From Acidaminococcus timonensis (GTDB lineage Bacteria > Bacillota > Negativicutes > Acidaminococcales > Acidaminococcaceae): 64,000 nucleotides of DNA. Shown piece by piece: positions 43,138 through 51,733 of the stretch. Under the pieces are notes generated by a model. It was not told the DNA's origin. It made no database searches and saw nothing but the letters and a program-made list of their open reading frames with translations. The position numbers were made by a program, and so were the translations under genes. Position 1 is the first letter of the stretch. Every line of letters begins with the position of its first letter. The stretch is taken from positions 744,001-808,000 of the forward strand of contig NZ_FNWH01000006.1 in assembly GCF_900106585.1 (NCBI RefSeq), in the 5' to 3' direction.

Positions 43138-43161
43138 GGGGGTGTGAGCCATCACACCCCC
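43138..43161 (+). terminator. Terminator-like hairpin after slyD
   Basis: GGGGGTGTGA, loop GCCA, TCACACCCCC. A T-poor tail (TATCTTATT) follows, so it is a modest terminator. Confidence 0.7.
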
Positions 43162-43191
43162 TATCTTATTGAGTAATAGAAGGCGTTACAT

Positions 43192-44079
43192 ATGCAAAAA
43201 TCCTGGCAAAGCCCATTGCTTTGCACATTGGTCATCGTCATCTGGGGCAGCCTGTACATCTCCGGCCGCCTGGTGCTGCAGCAGATCCCGGCCCTTCTGG
43301 TGCTGTTCATCCGCTATGCGCTCTCTTCCGTCATCCTGCTGGGCGTGGGATACCGTACCCTCCACGGTCACATTGCCATCGCCCGGAAAGACTGGGGCGA
43401 GCTGCTTTTTGTCGGGGTGGTGGGATACTACCTTTCCAATGCCGCCCTGTTCCTGGGCATCCAGTATTCCAGCGCCTCTTTCGCCTCCCTGATCAATTCC
43501 CTGACCCCGGTGGTGATTTCCGGCCTGGCCATCGCCCTTCTGGGAGAAAAGGTCGCAAAGTTCCAGGGGCTGTCCCTGCTGGTGGCCGTGCTGGGGGCCG
43601 GGATCATCATCGGCAAACCCACCGCAGGGGTGACCCCCCTGGGCATGGGCATCTGCGTCTTTGCCCTGTTCTCCTGGGCCTACGCCACCATCCACCTGAA
43701 GAAACTCACGGCCATCTATGATCCGCTGCTGGTAACGGGCTACGGCATGGCCATTGCCGCCCTACTGTCCCTGCCCACGGCCTGGGCTTTCGTCCGGCTC
43801 ACTGGGGACCCGGTGCTCTTTACGGACAGCCTGTGGGCACCCCTTTTGTACACCTGTCTGGTGTGCACGGCTTTTGCACACCTCTTATGGAACGAGCTGC
43901 TGCAGAAGCTGCCTGCCACCTACTGTGCGTCGTTCTACCCGCTCCAGCCCCTCACGTCCATGATCTTGGGCGTACTGCTCCTGGGAGAGGAAATGACCCC
44001 CAGTCTCCTGATCGGCGCTGCCTGCATCGTGGCCGCCATGGTGCTGAACTCCCTGGCCGCAAAAAAAGCAACTGCCTGA
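43192..44079 (+). CDS. EamA/DMT family exporter
   Basis: A 295-residue membrane protein with ten hydrophobic segments in two EamA repeats. The first repeat holds ILVIWGSLYISGRLVLQQIP-like sequence, and the second begins near residue 150 with GMGICVFALFSWAYATIHLKK. Relatives export amino acids, cysteine metabolites or purines; this substrate is unknown. The start at 43192 follows TAGAAGGCGTTACAT, a modest ribosome site. It precedes an unknown gene by 13 bases and a flavoprotein gene, suggesting a three-gene unit. Confidence 0.85.
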   Translation: MQKSWQSPLLCTLVIVIWGSLYISGRLVLQQIPALLVLFIRYALSSVILLGVGYRTLHGHIAIARKDWGELLFVGVVGYYLSNAALFLGIQYSSASFASLINSLTPVVISGLAIALLGEKVAKFQGLSLLVAVLGAGIIIGKPTAGVTPLGMGICVFALFSWAYATIHLKKLTAIYDPLLVTGYGMAIAALLSLPTAWAFVRLTGDPVLFTDSLWAPLLYTCLVCTAFAHLLWNELLQKLPATYCASFYPLQPLTSMILGVLLLGEEMTPSLLIGAACIVAAMVLNSLAAKKATA

Positions 44080-44092
44080 AAGGAATGAAACC

Positions 44093-44596
44093 ATGAATCC
44101 CTTATACTTCCTGGAACACCAGTTCCTGCCATCCATCGTCTATCCCGGCCCGGAAGGGCCCCAGATCAGCCCCTTTCTTTTGGGGAACGCCTTTGGATCC
44201 TTCTGTACCAGTGTCCTGAAAGACCTGGCAGAAGCAGGGGAGGGAGAGACCCTCACCTGCACCGAAAAGGATTTCACCGCCGAAGGGCTGGAAATCCGCA
44301 ATGAACATACCGGGGCCCCCCAGTGCTACGTACTCCGCATGCACTTTCCCTTCCAGGAAAGCTGGGCACAGGATACCCTGTGCCCGAGAGCCTATCTGGT
44401 CCACGGTCTCCAGGGAGAAGATCCCCGGTACTATACCGTGGAATATGATGCCGGCGCCATGGGCTACCGGCTGTACAGCTGGGATGGAGAGGGAAACCAC
44501 ATCTCCTGCGGCAGCGTGGAAAATGACGAAAGCCAGGAATTGACCCGGATCCTGAAACTGGAAAAAGCCCGGATGCAGGACACGCATTTGAATTGA
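44093..44596 (+). CDS. Hypothetical protein of unknown family
   Basis: I do not recognise this 167-residue protein. It has no signal peptide or membrane segment and is acidic with many aromatics. Its first half has YFLEHQFLPSIVYPG and FGSFCTSVLKDLAEA, and its second half MHFPFQESWAQDTLCPRAYL and YTVEYDAGAMGYRLYSWDG, which looks like a beta-rich fold. The start at 44093 follows AAAGGAATGAAACC. It lies 13 bases after the DMT exporter and 15 before the flavoprotein, so it is probably expressed with both. Codon use is like the core genes. Confidence 0.6.
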   Translation: MNPLYFLEHQFLPSIVYPGPEGPQISPFLLGNAFGSFCTSVLKDLAEAGEGETLTCTEKDFTAEGLEIRNEHTGAPQCYVLRMHFPFQESWAQDTLCPRAYLVHGLQGEDPRYYTVEYDAGAMGYRLYSWDGEGNHISCGSVENDESQELTRILKLEKARMQDTHLN

Positions 44597-44611
44597 AAGG
44601 AAATCTTCACC

Positions 44612-45265
44612 ATGAAAATCATTGCCCTTAACGGAAGCCCCCGCAGGAACGGAAATACGGCCACCCTGCTGCACAAAGCCCTGGAAGGAGCCGCAGCCGC
44701 CGGTGCCGAAACGGAATGCATCGATCTGTACACCCTGAACTATAAGGGGTGCATCAGCTGCTTTTCCTGCAAGCGGAAAGACAAAGAACACGGCCACTGT
44801 GCCATCAAGGACGATCTGACCCCGATATTGGAAAAAGTCAGGGAGGCCGACGCTGTTATTTTTGGTTCGCCCATTTACTTCATGAACCTGACTTCCGGCC
44901 TGCAGGCATTCCTGGAGCGGTTCTTCTTTCCCCTGACCATCTACAGCCGGGAAATCCCCACCGTGCTGGGGAAGAAAATGCCCTCTGCCTTTATCTATAC
45001 CATGAATGCCACGGAACAGCAGGGGGAGGAATACCATTTGAAAAACAGCCTGCTGTTCTACGAAATGGCGGCTTCTACGCTCCTGGGCATGATGCCCCGC
45101 CGACTTTTTGCCTACAATACGGTGCAGTTCAACGATTACAGCAAGTACGAGTCCTCCATGTTCAACGAAGCCGAGAAAAAAGCCTACCGGCAGGAGCATT
45201 GGCCCAAAGATCTGCAACAGGCATATGAGCTGGGACAGGCACTAATCAAAGAAGCAAAAGGCTGA
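44612..45265 (+). CDS. NADPH-dependent FMN reductase / iron-sulfur flavoprotein-like
   Basis: A 217-residue flavodoxin-fold protein. The FMN phosphate loop is LNGSPRRNGNTATLL near residue 5, and VIFGSPIYFMNLTSGLQAFLERFF near residue 86 is the second FMN-contact block. Between them lies YKGCISCFSCKRKDKEHGHC, with CxxCxxC-type cysteines like those that hold the Fe-S cluster in the Isf family; whether a cluster is bound is not certain. It reduces flavin or quinone-like substrates in the cytoplasm. The start at 44612 follows GAAAGGAAATCTTCACC. A strong hairpin follows and closes the core part of the window. Confidence 0.85.
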   Translation: MKIIALNGSPRRNGNTATLLHKALEGAAAAGAETECIDLYTLNYKGCISCFSCKRKDKEHGHCAIKDDLTPILEKVREADAVIFGSPIYFMNLTSGLQAFLERFFFPLTIYSREIPTVLGKKMPSAFIYTMNATEQQGEEYHLKNSLLFYEMAASTLLGMMPRRLFAYNTVQFNDYSKYESSMFNEAEKKAYRQEHWPKDLQQAYELGQALIKEAKG

Positions 45266-45279
45266 CAGCCTGAAAAAAA

Positions 45280-45307
45280 GGGGTGTGAAAAAATTTTTTC
45301 ACACCCC
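45280..45307. terminator. Bidirectional terminator after the flavoprotein gene
   Basis: GGGGTGTGAAAAAA and TTTTTTCACACCCC form a 14-bp palindrome with no loop spacer. The core GTGTGA/TCACAC is shared with hairpins at 43138 and 59364. Confidence 0.85.
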
Positions 45308-45308
45308 A

Positions 45309-45335
45309 GTTGTTTTTCCTGAAGGGGAACACAAA
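45309..45335. repeat. TTGT...AACACAA palindrome family copy
   Basis: GTTGTTTTTCCT GAA GGGGAACACAAAA resembles the glycogen terminator arms and the element at 59857-59881. It lies at the start of the accessory region. Confidence 0.6.
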
Positions 45336-45507
45336 ACCCTCCCCATCAAAAACATCCCTATGATATATTGTTTTGTCCTTGCGTTCTCTCATCATGCCTA
45401 AAGAGTATCATAGGTTATTAAAACCAAGTATTTGTAATCATATACCCCTTCCCTTATAATGATTGCATCAAGTAAAACAACTGGGCATGCAGCGATGAGC
45501 TGCAACG

Positions 45508-45990
45508 ATGCAACAATTGGCCGAGATGCGCGATGAGGAGGCAAAGACAGGCAAGTCCATTCCCGGCTCGCATGAGCTCGCCGTCGACAAGGATGGCAAG
45601 GTGATCTCGACGAAGACCATGTTCCCCGACAAGCTGCCGGCGGATGCATCGGATGTCGTGAAGGGCTTCTACGATTATTACGTCAGCCGCGCTTACCATC
45701 CGCGCGCCATCAACTCCAACACGCTGGCCTGGGATTCGACGACGCCGTACGGCTTCTTCAACTTCTCGCTGATGGATCACATTAAGGAACTCAGCCCGCG
45801 CCCGCTGCTGCTTATCACAGGGGACAAGGCGCATTCCAAGTACTTCTCGGATGCGGTCTATGCAGCGGCAGATGGTCCGAAGGAGGAGATTGTCGTTCCG
45901 GGTGCTACGCATACGGATCTTTACGACCAGATGGACAAGATTCCCTTCGACCGCCTCGTCGCGTTTTTCAACAAGTACCTCGGTGAATGA
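45508..45990 (+). pseudogene. Alpha/beta hydrolase, C-terminal fragment
   Basis: This 160-residue frame matches only the C-terminal part of a dienelactone-hydrolase-like or YcjY-like alpha/beta hydrolase. The lid and late strands are present, with ELSPRPLLLITGDKAHSKYF near residue 93 (acid residue region) and the catalytic His in VPGATHTDLYDQMDKIP near residue 133. The nucleophile Ser and the oxyanion loop are missing, a stop (45496-45498) lies just upstream, and there is no ribosome site. Codon use is rich in GCG/CGC and unlike the genes before it, so the fragment probably came with an imported block. Confidence 0.75.
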
Positions 45991-46025
45991 TTGCTGGAAA
46001 GACGTACCTGGGAGGAGGATGTTTG

Positions 46026-46487
46026 ATGAGCAGATTGTTCTTTTGCTGTTGTGCTCTGATTGCACTTCTCGTGCTGGGATGTGCCGGCCCCGGAGTGACA
46101 GCCACATCCTTGTCCGGGAAGGAGGCAGAGATGCACGAGACAGGAACGGCATCCCTGCTGGCGGGCAGCAAAGCGTATACTCTGAAGTGGGATGACACGG
46201 AAGCTGCTGCCGAGCTGCGGCAGCAGTTGCCGCTGGCCAAGACGTTTACAGAACTCCATGGCAACGAGAAATACTACAAACTGCCGCAGCACCTGACAGC
46301 GGCGGACGAAGATGTCCGCGAGATCCATAAGGGAGATGTCATGCTGTTTGACGGCCAGTATGTCGTGGTGTTCTATCAGGATTTTCAGACGACCTACCGC
46401 TACACGCGCCTGGGTCGCGTCGAAGCAGCCAATGATCTGGACGCTGCTCTGGGGGCAGATGATGTATTCCTGACCTTGCAACCATGA
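46026..46487 (+). CDS. Cyclophilin-like-fold lipoprotein
   Basis: A 153-residue predicted lipoprotein. The signal peptide SRLFFCCCALIALLVLGC ends in a lipobox with Cys near residue 19. The rest looks like the cyclophilin-like domain: ADEDVREIHKGDVMLFDGQY, VVVFYQDFQTTYRYTRLGRV and the C-terminal LGADDVFLTLQ are close to that family. Such proteins are often near flavodoxins and hydrolases; the substrate is unknown. The start at 46026 follows GGGAGGAGGATGTTTG. It lies between a hydrolase fragment and an MFS exporter in the imported block. Confidence 0.75.
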   Translation: MSRLFFCCCALIALLVLGCAGPGVTATSLSGKEAEMHETGTASLLAGSKAYTLKWDDTEAAAELRQQLPLAKTFTELHGNEKYYKLPQHLTAADEDVREIHKGDVMLFDGQYVVVFYQDFQTTYRYTRLGRVEAANDLDAALGADDVFLTLQP

Positions 46488-46527
46488 GATGGGGAGAGCG
46501 GTCTGGTGGCGGAAAGGATAAGATGAT

Positions 46528-47709
46528 ATGAAACGACAGCAGCTATTGCTCTTGATCCTGGCATTTGGTGTGTTCAGCATCCTCAATACGGAGATGGGCA
46601 TCATCGGCATCTTGCCGATGGCGGCGGAGATGTACCAGGTGGATATCGTACAGGCGGGGATGCTCGTCAGTCTGTTCGCACTTGGCGTGGCCATCGCAGG
46701 GCCAACGATGCCGCTGCTGTTCTCGCGCTTCAATCGCAAGCACGTGATGCTGCTTGTTCTGGGTGTGTTCACTCTCTGCAATGCATTGGCCGTCGTTGCG
46801 AGCGACTTCCAGCTCCTTTTAGTCCTGCGCGTCGTGCCGGCCTTTTTCCACCCGGTCTACTGTGCACTCGCCTTCAGCGTGGCCGCCGCTTCGGTGGCTC
46901 CAGAGGATGCGCCGCGGGCTGTGGCGCGCATCAACATGGGCGTCGCGGCCGGCATGGTTGTCGGCGTGCCAATCAGCAATGTCCTGGCAGCGACGTTTGA
47001 CTTCTCAGTGGCAATGGCCTTCTTTGCAAGCGTGACGGGCCTCATGTTTCTGCTGACAATGGCCTTTGTGCCGGACTTGCCGGTGACGCAGCCAATGCGC
47101 TACGGCGCGCAGCTTTCCGTTCTGAAGCGTCCGCCGGTCTGGCTGGCCATCGTGGCGGTTATTTGCCTCAATGGCTCCATCTTCGGCGTCTACAACTACC
47201 TCGCTGATTATTTGCAGAAGATCGCGGCACTGCCGGGAGAGCTTATCGCAGCGCTGCTCTTCGTCTATGGTCTCTTGAACATCTTCGGAAGCTATCTGGG
47301 GGGCAATCTCCTCGCCAGGTGTCCCAGCACGACCGTACGCCTTTTCCCGCTGTGTACCATCGCGCTCTACTGCCTGCTCTTTGCGGGCGGTGGGAAGTTG
47401 CTGCCTCTTCTTGCGGCACTGATTGGGGCCTGGGGCATCCTCGGTGGCATCAATGCGAACATCAATCAGTACCTGCTGGCCTGCGTGGCATCGGATGCGC
47501 CGGATTTCAGCAACGGCCTGTTCCTGACAGCGGCCAATCTCGGCTGCATGGCGGGAACCATGATCAGCGGCTTTTTCATACACAGCCTCGGACTGCCCTA
47601 CGTCGTCTGCGGTGGCCTGCTGCTGGCGGCCGCTGCCCTGCTGCTCACAAAGTTTGTACACTGCCGGGCAGATGAGCAACAGGCGACGGATTGTATTATC
47701 GGCTCGTAA
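46528..47709 (+). CDS. MFS transporter, DHA1/AraJ-like
   Basis: A 393-residue, 12-segment major facilitator. The N-terminus FSILNTEMGIIGILPMAAEM and the loop-2 region LFSRFNRKHVMLLVLGVFTL, with ALAFSVAAASVAPEDAPRAV after it, match the arabinose-efflux/AraJ group of exporters. Relatives export drugs, sugars or nucleosides. The start at 46528 follows GGAAAGGATAAGATGAT. Codon use again differs from the core (many GCG and CGC), and the gene is flanked by fragments, supporting acquisition. The substrate is unknown. Confidence 0.88.
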   Translation: MKRQQLLLLILAFGVFSILNTEMGIIGILPMAAEMYQVDIVQAGMLVSLFALGVAIAGPTMPLLFSRFNRKHVMLLVLGVFTLCNALAVVASDFQLLLVLRVVPAFFHPVYCALAFSVAAASVAPEDAPRAVARINMGVAAGMVVGVPISNVLAATFDFSVAMAFFASVTGLMFLLTMAFVPDLPVTQPMRYGAQLSVLKRPPVWLAIVAVICLNGSIFGVYNYLADYLQKIAALPGELIAALLFVYGLLNIFGSYLGGNLLARCPSTTVRLFPLCTIALYCLLFAGGGKLLPLLAALIGAWGILGGINANINQYLLACVASDAPDFSNGLFLTAANLGCMAGTMISGFFIHSLGLPYVVCGGLLLAAAALLLTKFVHCRADEQQATDCIIGS

Positions 47710-47897
47710 CAAGTGGCTTTATGGCAGATTACTGTTCGTTTTTGATGCTTCGGCGATGTGCTTCCGGAGCTCTTGGCGGAAGACATTGCTGGATTTTGAA
47801 AGCAGGCGGTATTTCTTCCGAGTTCATCTTCCGTCTGATTGACGAGCGCGATGTGCCCAGTTCCATCAAAGATTCCCTTTTCGTCCGTATGCAATAA

Positions 47898-47934
47898 AAG
47901 TACCTGCTTCTATTTTAGGGAGCAGGTACTTTAA
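47898..47934 (+). terminator. Terminator in the gap before the ABM-domain gene
   Basis: AAAGTACCTGCTTC and GGGAGCAGGTACTTT form a stem with an AT-rich loop, symmetric enough to work on either strand. It follows about 190 bases after the MFS gene with no supported gene. Confidence 0.75.
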
Positions 47935-47986
47935 TGTATGATGCAAGCTAAAATATAAGCATTTCACATTTCTTGGAGGTATATTT

Positions 47987-48673
47987 ATGGCAAATTCCTT
48001 TTGCTCAGCCCATTCTATCCGTACCCCGGAGGGGAATATGCCCATGGTGCATTGGGCAGTGGTGGAATCTACGCCGGGAGGTATGACAGCTATGGGACGC
48101 ATTGCCCAGGAAACGGTTGGACCGCAGTCGGCCCGCGAAGCAGGCACGTATGCGCTGTATGGTGGTGTCGATGCCCAGAATCCAGATGTGATGAGGCTTC
48201 TGGAAATCTATGAAAGCTATGAAGCTTATCGCATACACAGCACCAGTGAAGCTTTTCAGGCATATCGGGCAGCCAGACTGCCTGTTTTGAAAAATTTGCG
48301 GATATTGGAAGCGAATGGCATCGCCTTGGAGCAAAAAGACAAGGGCGTGGGCAAGGTGGTTTACATGCACCGCTATGAAGTCATCCCGGAAAAGCTGGCC
48401 AAGTATCAGAAGCTGACAACCCAGGAGGCTCGCAGGGCTGTAAACGAAGATGACGGTGTTCTGGGGATGTTCGTTACTGCAGAACACGACGCACCAAACG
48501 TCATCCATACCATGGAAATCTATCGTGACAGAGAAGCTTTCGAAAAATATCAGGCTTCCGAAGCATGCCAAACATATATGATGGAGGTCATGCCTATGTT
48601 CAGCATGACTCACATGGTTGAGAATATGCCTGGCAATATCGTGCTTAGTGATAAGGGAATCCATAATAAGTGA
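47987..48673 (+). CDS. Two-domain antibiotic biosynthesis monooxygenase (ABM) protein
   Basis: A 228-residue soluble protein with two ferredoxin-like ABM domains. The first (about 20-110) contains LYGGVDAQNPDVMRLLEIYE and the second (about 122-215) GMFVTAEHDAPNVIHTMEIY, both followed by the EAFxxYxxSEAxQ-type helix. ABM proteins include quinol monooxygenases such as YgiN and heme-degrading enzymes; neither activity is decided here. The start at 47987 follows CTTGGAGGTATATTT. Its lower GC resembles the following esterase gene. Probably co-transcribed with that gene, 15 bases downstream. Confidence 0.75.
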   Translation: MANSFCSAHSIRTPEGNMPMVHWAVVESTPGGMTAMGRIAQETVGPQSAREAGTYALYGGVDAQNPDVMRLLEIYESYEAYRIHSTSEAFQAYRAARLPVLKNLRILEANGIALEQKDKGVGKVVYMHRYEVIPEKLAKYQKLTTQEARRAVNEDDGVLGMFVTAEHDAPNVIHTMEIYRDREAFEKYQASEACQTYMMEVMPMFSMTHMVENMPGNIVLSDKGIHNK

Positions 48674-48688
48674 TTATGAGGGAGCGGT

Positions 48689-49446
48689 ATGAAAAATAAA
48701 ATTATCTATGGCATCACCGTAGGCGTCATTGGGGTCATGCTGGCAGGGGCTCAGACTGCCATGTCTGCAGCAGCTTGGATGCTTCCTGAAACTGGCCTGC
48801 AGATGGAAAGCCAAGCCAAACAGGCTTATGTTGCAAAGGAAATGGGCAAGTTTTTCCATCCTCAACCGGGAGACGCAAAACCTGCTCCTGTGAAATTCGA
48901 GGTGCCGGATGGTTGGATCTACCGTACTTTTACAGTAGATGGCCTGAAGATGGAGCAGGTGCAAAATCCATCTGGCAAGAAGGGCCGGGTTCTGCTGAAA
49001 TTACATGGCGGCGGCTATGTACAGGGACTCCATGACAGACACCGTCAGATGGGGGTAAATCAGGCAGTGCTTACGGAAGCACAGTCGCTTTACATGGTTC
49101 ATTATCGTCTTGCACCAGAGTATCCCTTCCCCGCTGCTTTAGAGGATGCCTTTAAAGCATATGAGTATATCCTGAATCAAGGTGTTGAGCCGGAGAACAT
49201 CAACTTTCCCCATTATATGCCAATCTTACGGGGCTTCCCCCAATGTTGATACAGGCTGGTGGCTATGAACTCCTGCTGGATGACAGTATTGAGCTTATGC
49301 GTAAGGCGGCATCCAATGATGTGGATGTAACCTTGACCGTTTATCCCGGTATGTCTCATGAATTCTCTCTGATGATGCCGGAGCTGGATGACAGCGTGGC
49401 TTCCTTTAGGGAAATTCGGGACTTTGTCAGCAGGCAGATGCGCTAG
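48689..49446 (+). pseudogene. HSL-type esterase broken by an internal deletion
   Basis: The first part (48689-49249) is an exported alpha/beta hydrolase with a signal peptide, the oxyanion motif KLHGGGYVQG and VHYRLAPEYPFPAALEDAFK, as in the hormone-sensitive-lipase group. It then changes frame near 49215. The second part (49243-49446) continues in another frame with LPPMLIQAGGYELLLDDSIE and the catalytic His in YPGMSHEFSL. The stretch that should hold the nucleophile motif (GDSAGG) and the following strands, perhaps 80-100 residues, is missing at the junction. Both halves are otherwise well kept, so the deletion seems recent. The product cannot be active as a hydrolase. Confidence 0.8.
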
Positions 49447-49534
49447 TAACAGATTTTTGACATTTTTATTCCAGGCTCACATGGGAAGATTTTTTAGATA
49501 ATTATTGACAATTTGCTATATTAGGTTAAAAGAC

Positions 49535-49600
49535 AAGAAGGATTCCTTTAGCGTGTGCAATTTACACTTTGCTATACACCAAGGGAGTCCTTCTTTTTAT
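49535..49600 (+). terminator. Attenuator-like hairpin upstream of a small frame
   Basis: AAGAAGGATTCCTTT (49535-49549) pairs with AAGGGAGTCCTTCTT (49581-49595) and TTTTAT follows. The loop is about 31 bases and holds a second short palindromic core. Confidence 0.6.
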
Positions 49601-49624
49601 ATTTTTACGCATGAAAGGATAATT

Positions 49625-49831
49625 ATGTCTTTTGCGATTACCGATTTGCTTTTGAACACGGGGGTGTTCAAAAGCCCTGCTATCGTTCGATTGTATCAAA
49701 TACAGACACCTTTGAGAGCAAAGATGCTTGAAATTGATACAATATTGAGAACGGTGTGCATAGTGGAAAAGTCCATATATAGCGGGGGCTTGGCAAACGT
49801 CGGCAGAATGCCGGCATTTTTTATGCTCTGA
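49625..49831 (+). CDS. Small unknown frame downstream of the attenuator
   Basis: A 68-codon frame beginning at ATG 49625 with GAAAGGATAATT before it, a fair ribosome site. The peptide starts MSFAITDLLLNTGVFKSPAI and shows no domain I recognise. It could be the 5' remnant of a lost gene, as the region is full of debris, or chance. I would not rely on it as a gene. Confidence 0.25.
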   Translation: MSFAITDLLLNTGVFKSPAIVRLYQIQTPLRAKMLEIDTILRTVCIVEKSIYSGGLANVGRMPAFFML

Positions 49832-49970
49832 AATGCTGGTAGAATCAGAAGGTATCGTATAAGTTCTTAGCAACACTGTGGATATGCCATTAACGATAGC
49901 AATGGCATCCTTAATGGCATAGAAAGATAATTTGTCGTGTCACCTGACTAGTTTTCTATTGTTTAGTACT

Positions 49971-49990
49971 TAGTGTAAAATAGTTCTCGG
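49971..49990 (+). repeat. ISLre2 left inverted repeat
   Basis: TAGTGTAAAATAGTTCTCGG, matching the right end in inverse orientation. Confidence 0.75.
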
Positions 49991-50068
49991 TAAGACTTGT
50001 CAAAAAGAAAGAAGACCCTGATAATACTGAGAGGTCACCACACCAATCTCATCAAACCGAGGTCTTCT

Positions 50069-51305
50069 ATGGAAATTATTGTAACAGAAATCATCAAAAC
50101 AATAAAGGATTCCGATACAGTTATTGAACGGGATATGAAATTATTGACCCTGTTTTTCGAATTATTCCGAACGGCCCTAGGGATAGCATTAGAACAGCTC
50201 GACCGGGAATTAGCAACGGAATATAAAAAGCAGGGATATATCGTAGAGCGCCAGGATGGACGGACAGTGCAATGCTTGTGCGGTACCATATCGTTTGTCC
50301 GCTGGCGGATGAAAAAGCCGGGAAAGAAAGGCATCTATCCACTGGATAAGCAGCTACGATTGAAACCCTACCAACGGTTTTCCGCTTTGCTGATGAAGAA
50401 AGTGGCAGAAACGGCTACCAGCTGTGTCTATCGGAAAACAGCCGATATCGTAAACCGATTTACTCTGACGAACCTGAGTCATCAAACGGTGAAGCATATT
50501 GTGATGCAATCGGGGACGTTGTGTCAGGAATGGCAGGACATTCAGCGGTAGGAAACTTCCGTAGAAGAAACGGAAGCCCCGGTTGTGTACATCGAAGGAG
50601 ACGGGCTGGTCTTGCGGGGACAGCATAAGAAGCAGTTGGAAATACACCGGAGACAGGTGTATGAAAGACGGGAAAAAGAAGGGAAACGGACCCGGCTGAT
50701 TCATGCGTATCACATGGCTTCTACGGAATATGAAAAGACATGGGAACGAGCAGGGTGGTACATGCGTCGGCAGTATGGATTAAGCCATACGATAGTGATC
50801 AGCAACGGGGATGGCGGAATGGGATATGGCTATGAGGCCTTTCAGGAACTGGCAGCAGGGTGCAAGTGGCATGAGCACCAGCGGGATGTATATCATGTAC
50901 ACCGCAAGGTGAAAGAACGGCTGCATTTTGCTGCACCGGAGGTACAGGAAGGAATCCGGCAGAGTATCTGGAACCATGATAAAACGAGTCTGGCGCTCTG
51001 GCTGGATACAGCTGAATCGGAGGCAGAAGGAACCGATGAATTACAAGACGTGGAACGGTTACGAAAGTATTTAACGCGAAACTGGACGTATATAGAGCCA
51101 CTGAATCAGCGGCAGATGCCGGAGAAAATCCATCTGATACAGCCCGGAGCATGTGAGGCGGGCCATCGTATATACAGCTATCGCATGAAACATCAGGGAC
51201 GGTGCTGGAGCCAGGAAGGGGCGGAAGCCATGGTTACAGCTCATCACAGCCATGAAAAACGAAGAATGGGATGCCGTGTATGGCCACAAGCCCATCAGCC
51301 AGTGA
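50069..51305 (+). pseudogene. ISLre2 family transposase, amber stop plus frameshift
   Basis: The frame begins at ATG 50069 (EIIVTEIIKTIKDSDTVIER) and runs with good family similarity, including LCGTISFVRWRMKKPGKKGI and the later VIEGDGLVLRGQHKKQLEIH-like and HTIVISNGDGGMGYGYEAFQ blocks. A TAG at 50549-50551 interrupts it in frame; the same frame continues at once with GAAACTTCCGTAGAAGAA. Near 51235 one base is gained or lost, after which the expected ending (LITAMKNEEWDAVYGHKPIS) is found in the shifted frame, to a TGA at 51303. So the copy is not functional unless the stop is suppressed and the frame corrected. Confidence 0.85.
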
Positions 51306-51733
51306 TTTAAGAACATTATGAGGAAAGTGATGAAACGTGTCCCTGTGCATCCTCACAAGGGCGTGCATCAAGGAAGTATAGGAACGTACAGCCTCAGCAA
51401 GCAGTCCGTTAGGAAAGCTGGTAAAAGGACTGCAAATGGCACATGTTTTGTAAAATTGGGGAAATAAGACCCCGCTTATTACCTAGGTCTAAAGGAAAGA
51501 CCGAAAACTTCTTGACACTAACCAAATTGAACCCGGCCTTGACATGCTACATTGAAATAATTAGAATAAGATATATAATATTAACATAAAGTTGTAAACT
51601 GCTGGTACTAACATATAGTGATGGGTTTACAATCTAAGTGCAATAGCTCCTAGACAACCAAATTAAAATGACACATAGACTTCTTTGCTATAATGGTGTT
51701 TGAAAAGAACTACCTATAACAAAAGGAGAGCCT
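51306..51733. other. ISLre2 3' tail, then unassigned AT-rich DNA before the IS30
   Basis: Up to 51520 this is the non-coding end of the ISLre2 element. From 51521 to 51733 there is AT-rich DNA with no supported gene. TGC-TATAAT (51686-51694) could be an extended -10 promoter for the IS30 transposase. Confidence 0.55.
51501..51520 (+). repeat. ISLre2 right inverted repeat
   Basis: CCGAAAACTTCTTGACACTA, inverse match (16 of 20) to the left end at 49971-49990. Confidence 0.75.

Larger units (their letters stand above)
49447..49970. other. AT-rich gap with an attenuator-like hairpin
   Basis: No gene is firmly supported here. A long hairpin at 49535-49600 (AAGAAGGATTCCTTT with AAGGGAGTCCTTCTT, then TTTTAT) looks like a terminator or attenuator. 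A 68-codon frame at 49625-49831 is listed separately. A second short hairpin, CGGCAGAATGCCG followed by GCATTTTTT, lies near 49801-49822. An ISLre2 element starts at 49971. Confidence 0.6.
49971..51520 (+). mobile_element. ISLre2-type insertion sequence, degenerate
   Basis: The element is framed by imperfect inverted repeats: TAGTGTAAAATAGTTCTCGG at 49971-49990 and, at 51501-51520, CCGAAAACTTCTTGACACTA, whose reverse complement agrees at 16 of 20 positions. The internal frame is an ISLre2-family transposase with a premature stop and a frameshift. No target duplication is visible next to the ends (flanks TTTAGTACT and ACCAAATTG differ). A non-coding tail of about 195 bases follows the transposase. 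Confidence 0.82.

Noticed and set aside
45508-45990. Calling this frame a complete small hydrolase
   Set aside because: The nucleophile and oxyanion parts are missing and a stop stands right before the ATG, so it is treated as a fragment.
47710-47890. Possible gene remnant after the MFS exporter
   Set aside because: Short frames on both strands show no recognisable family, start or consistent reading; left unassigned.
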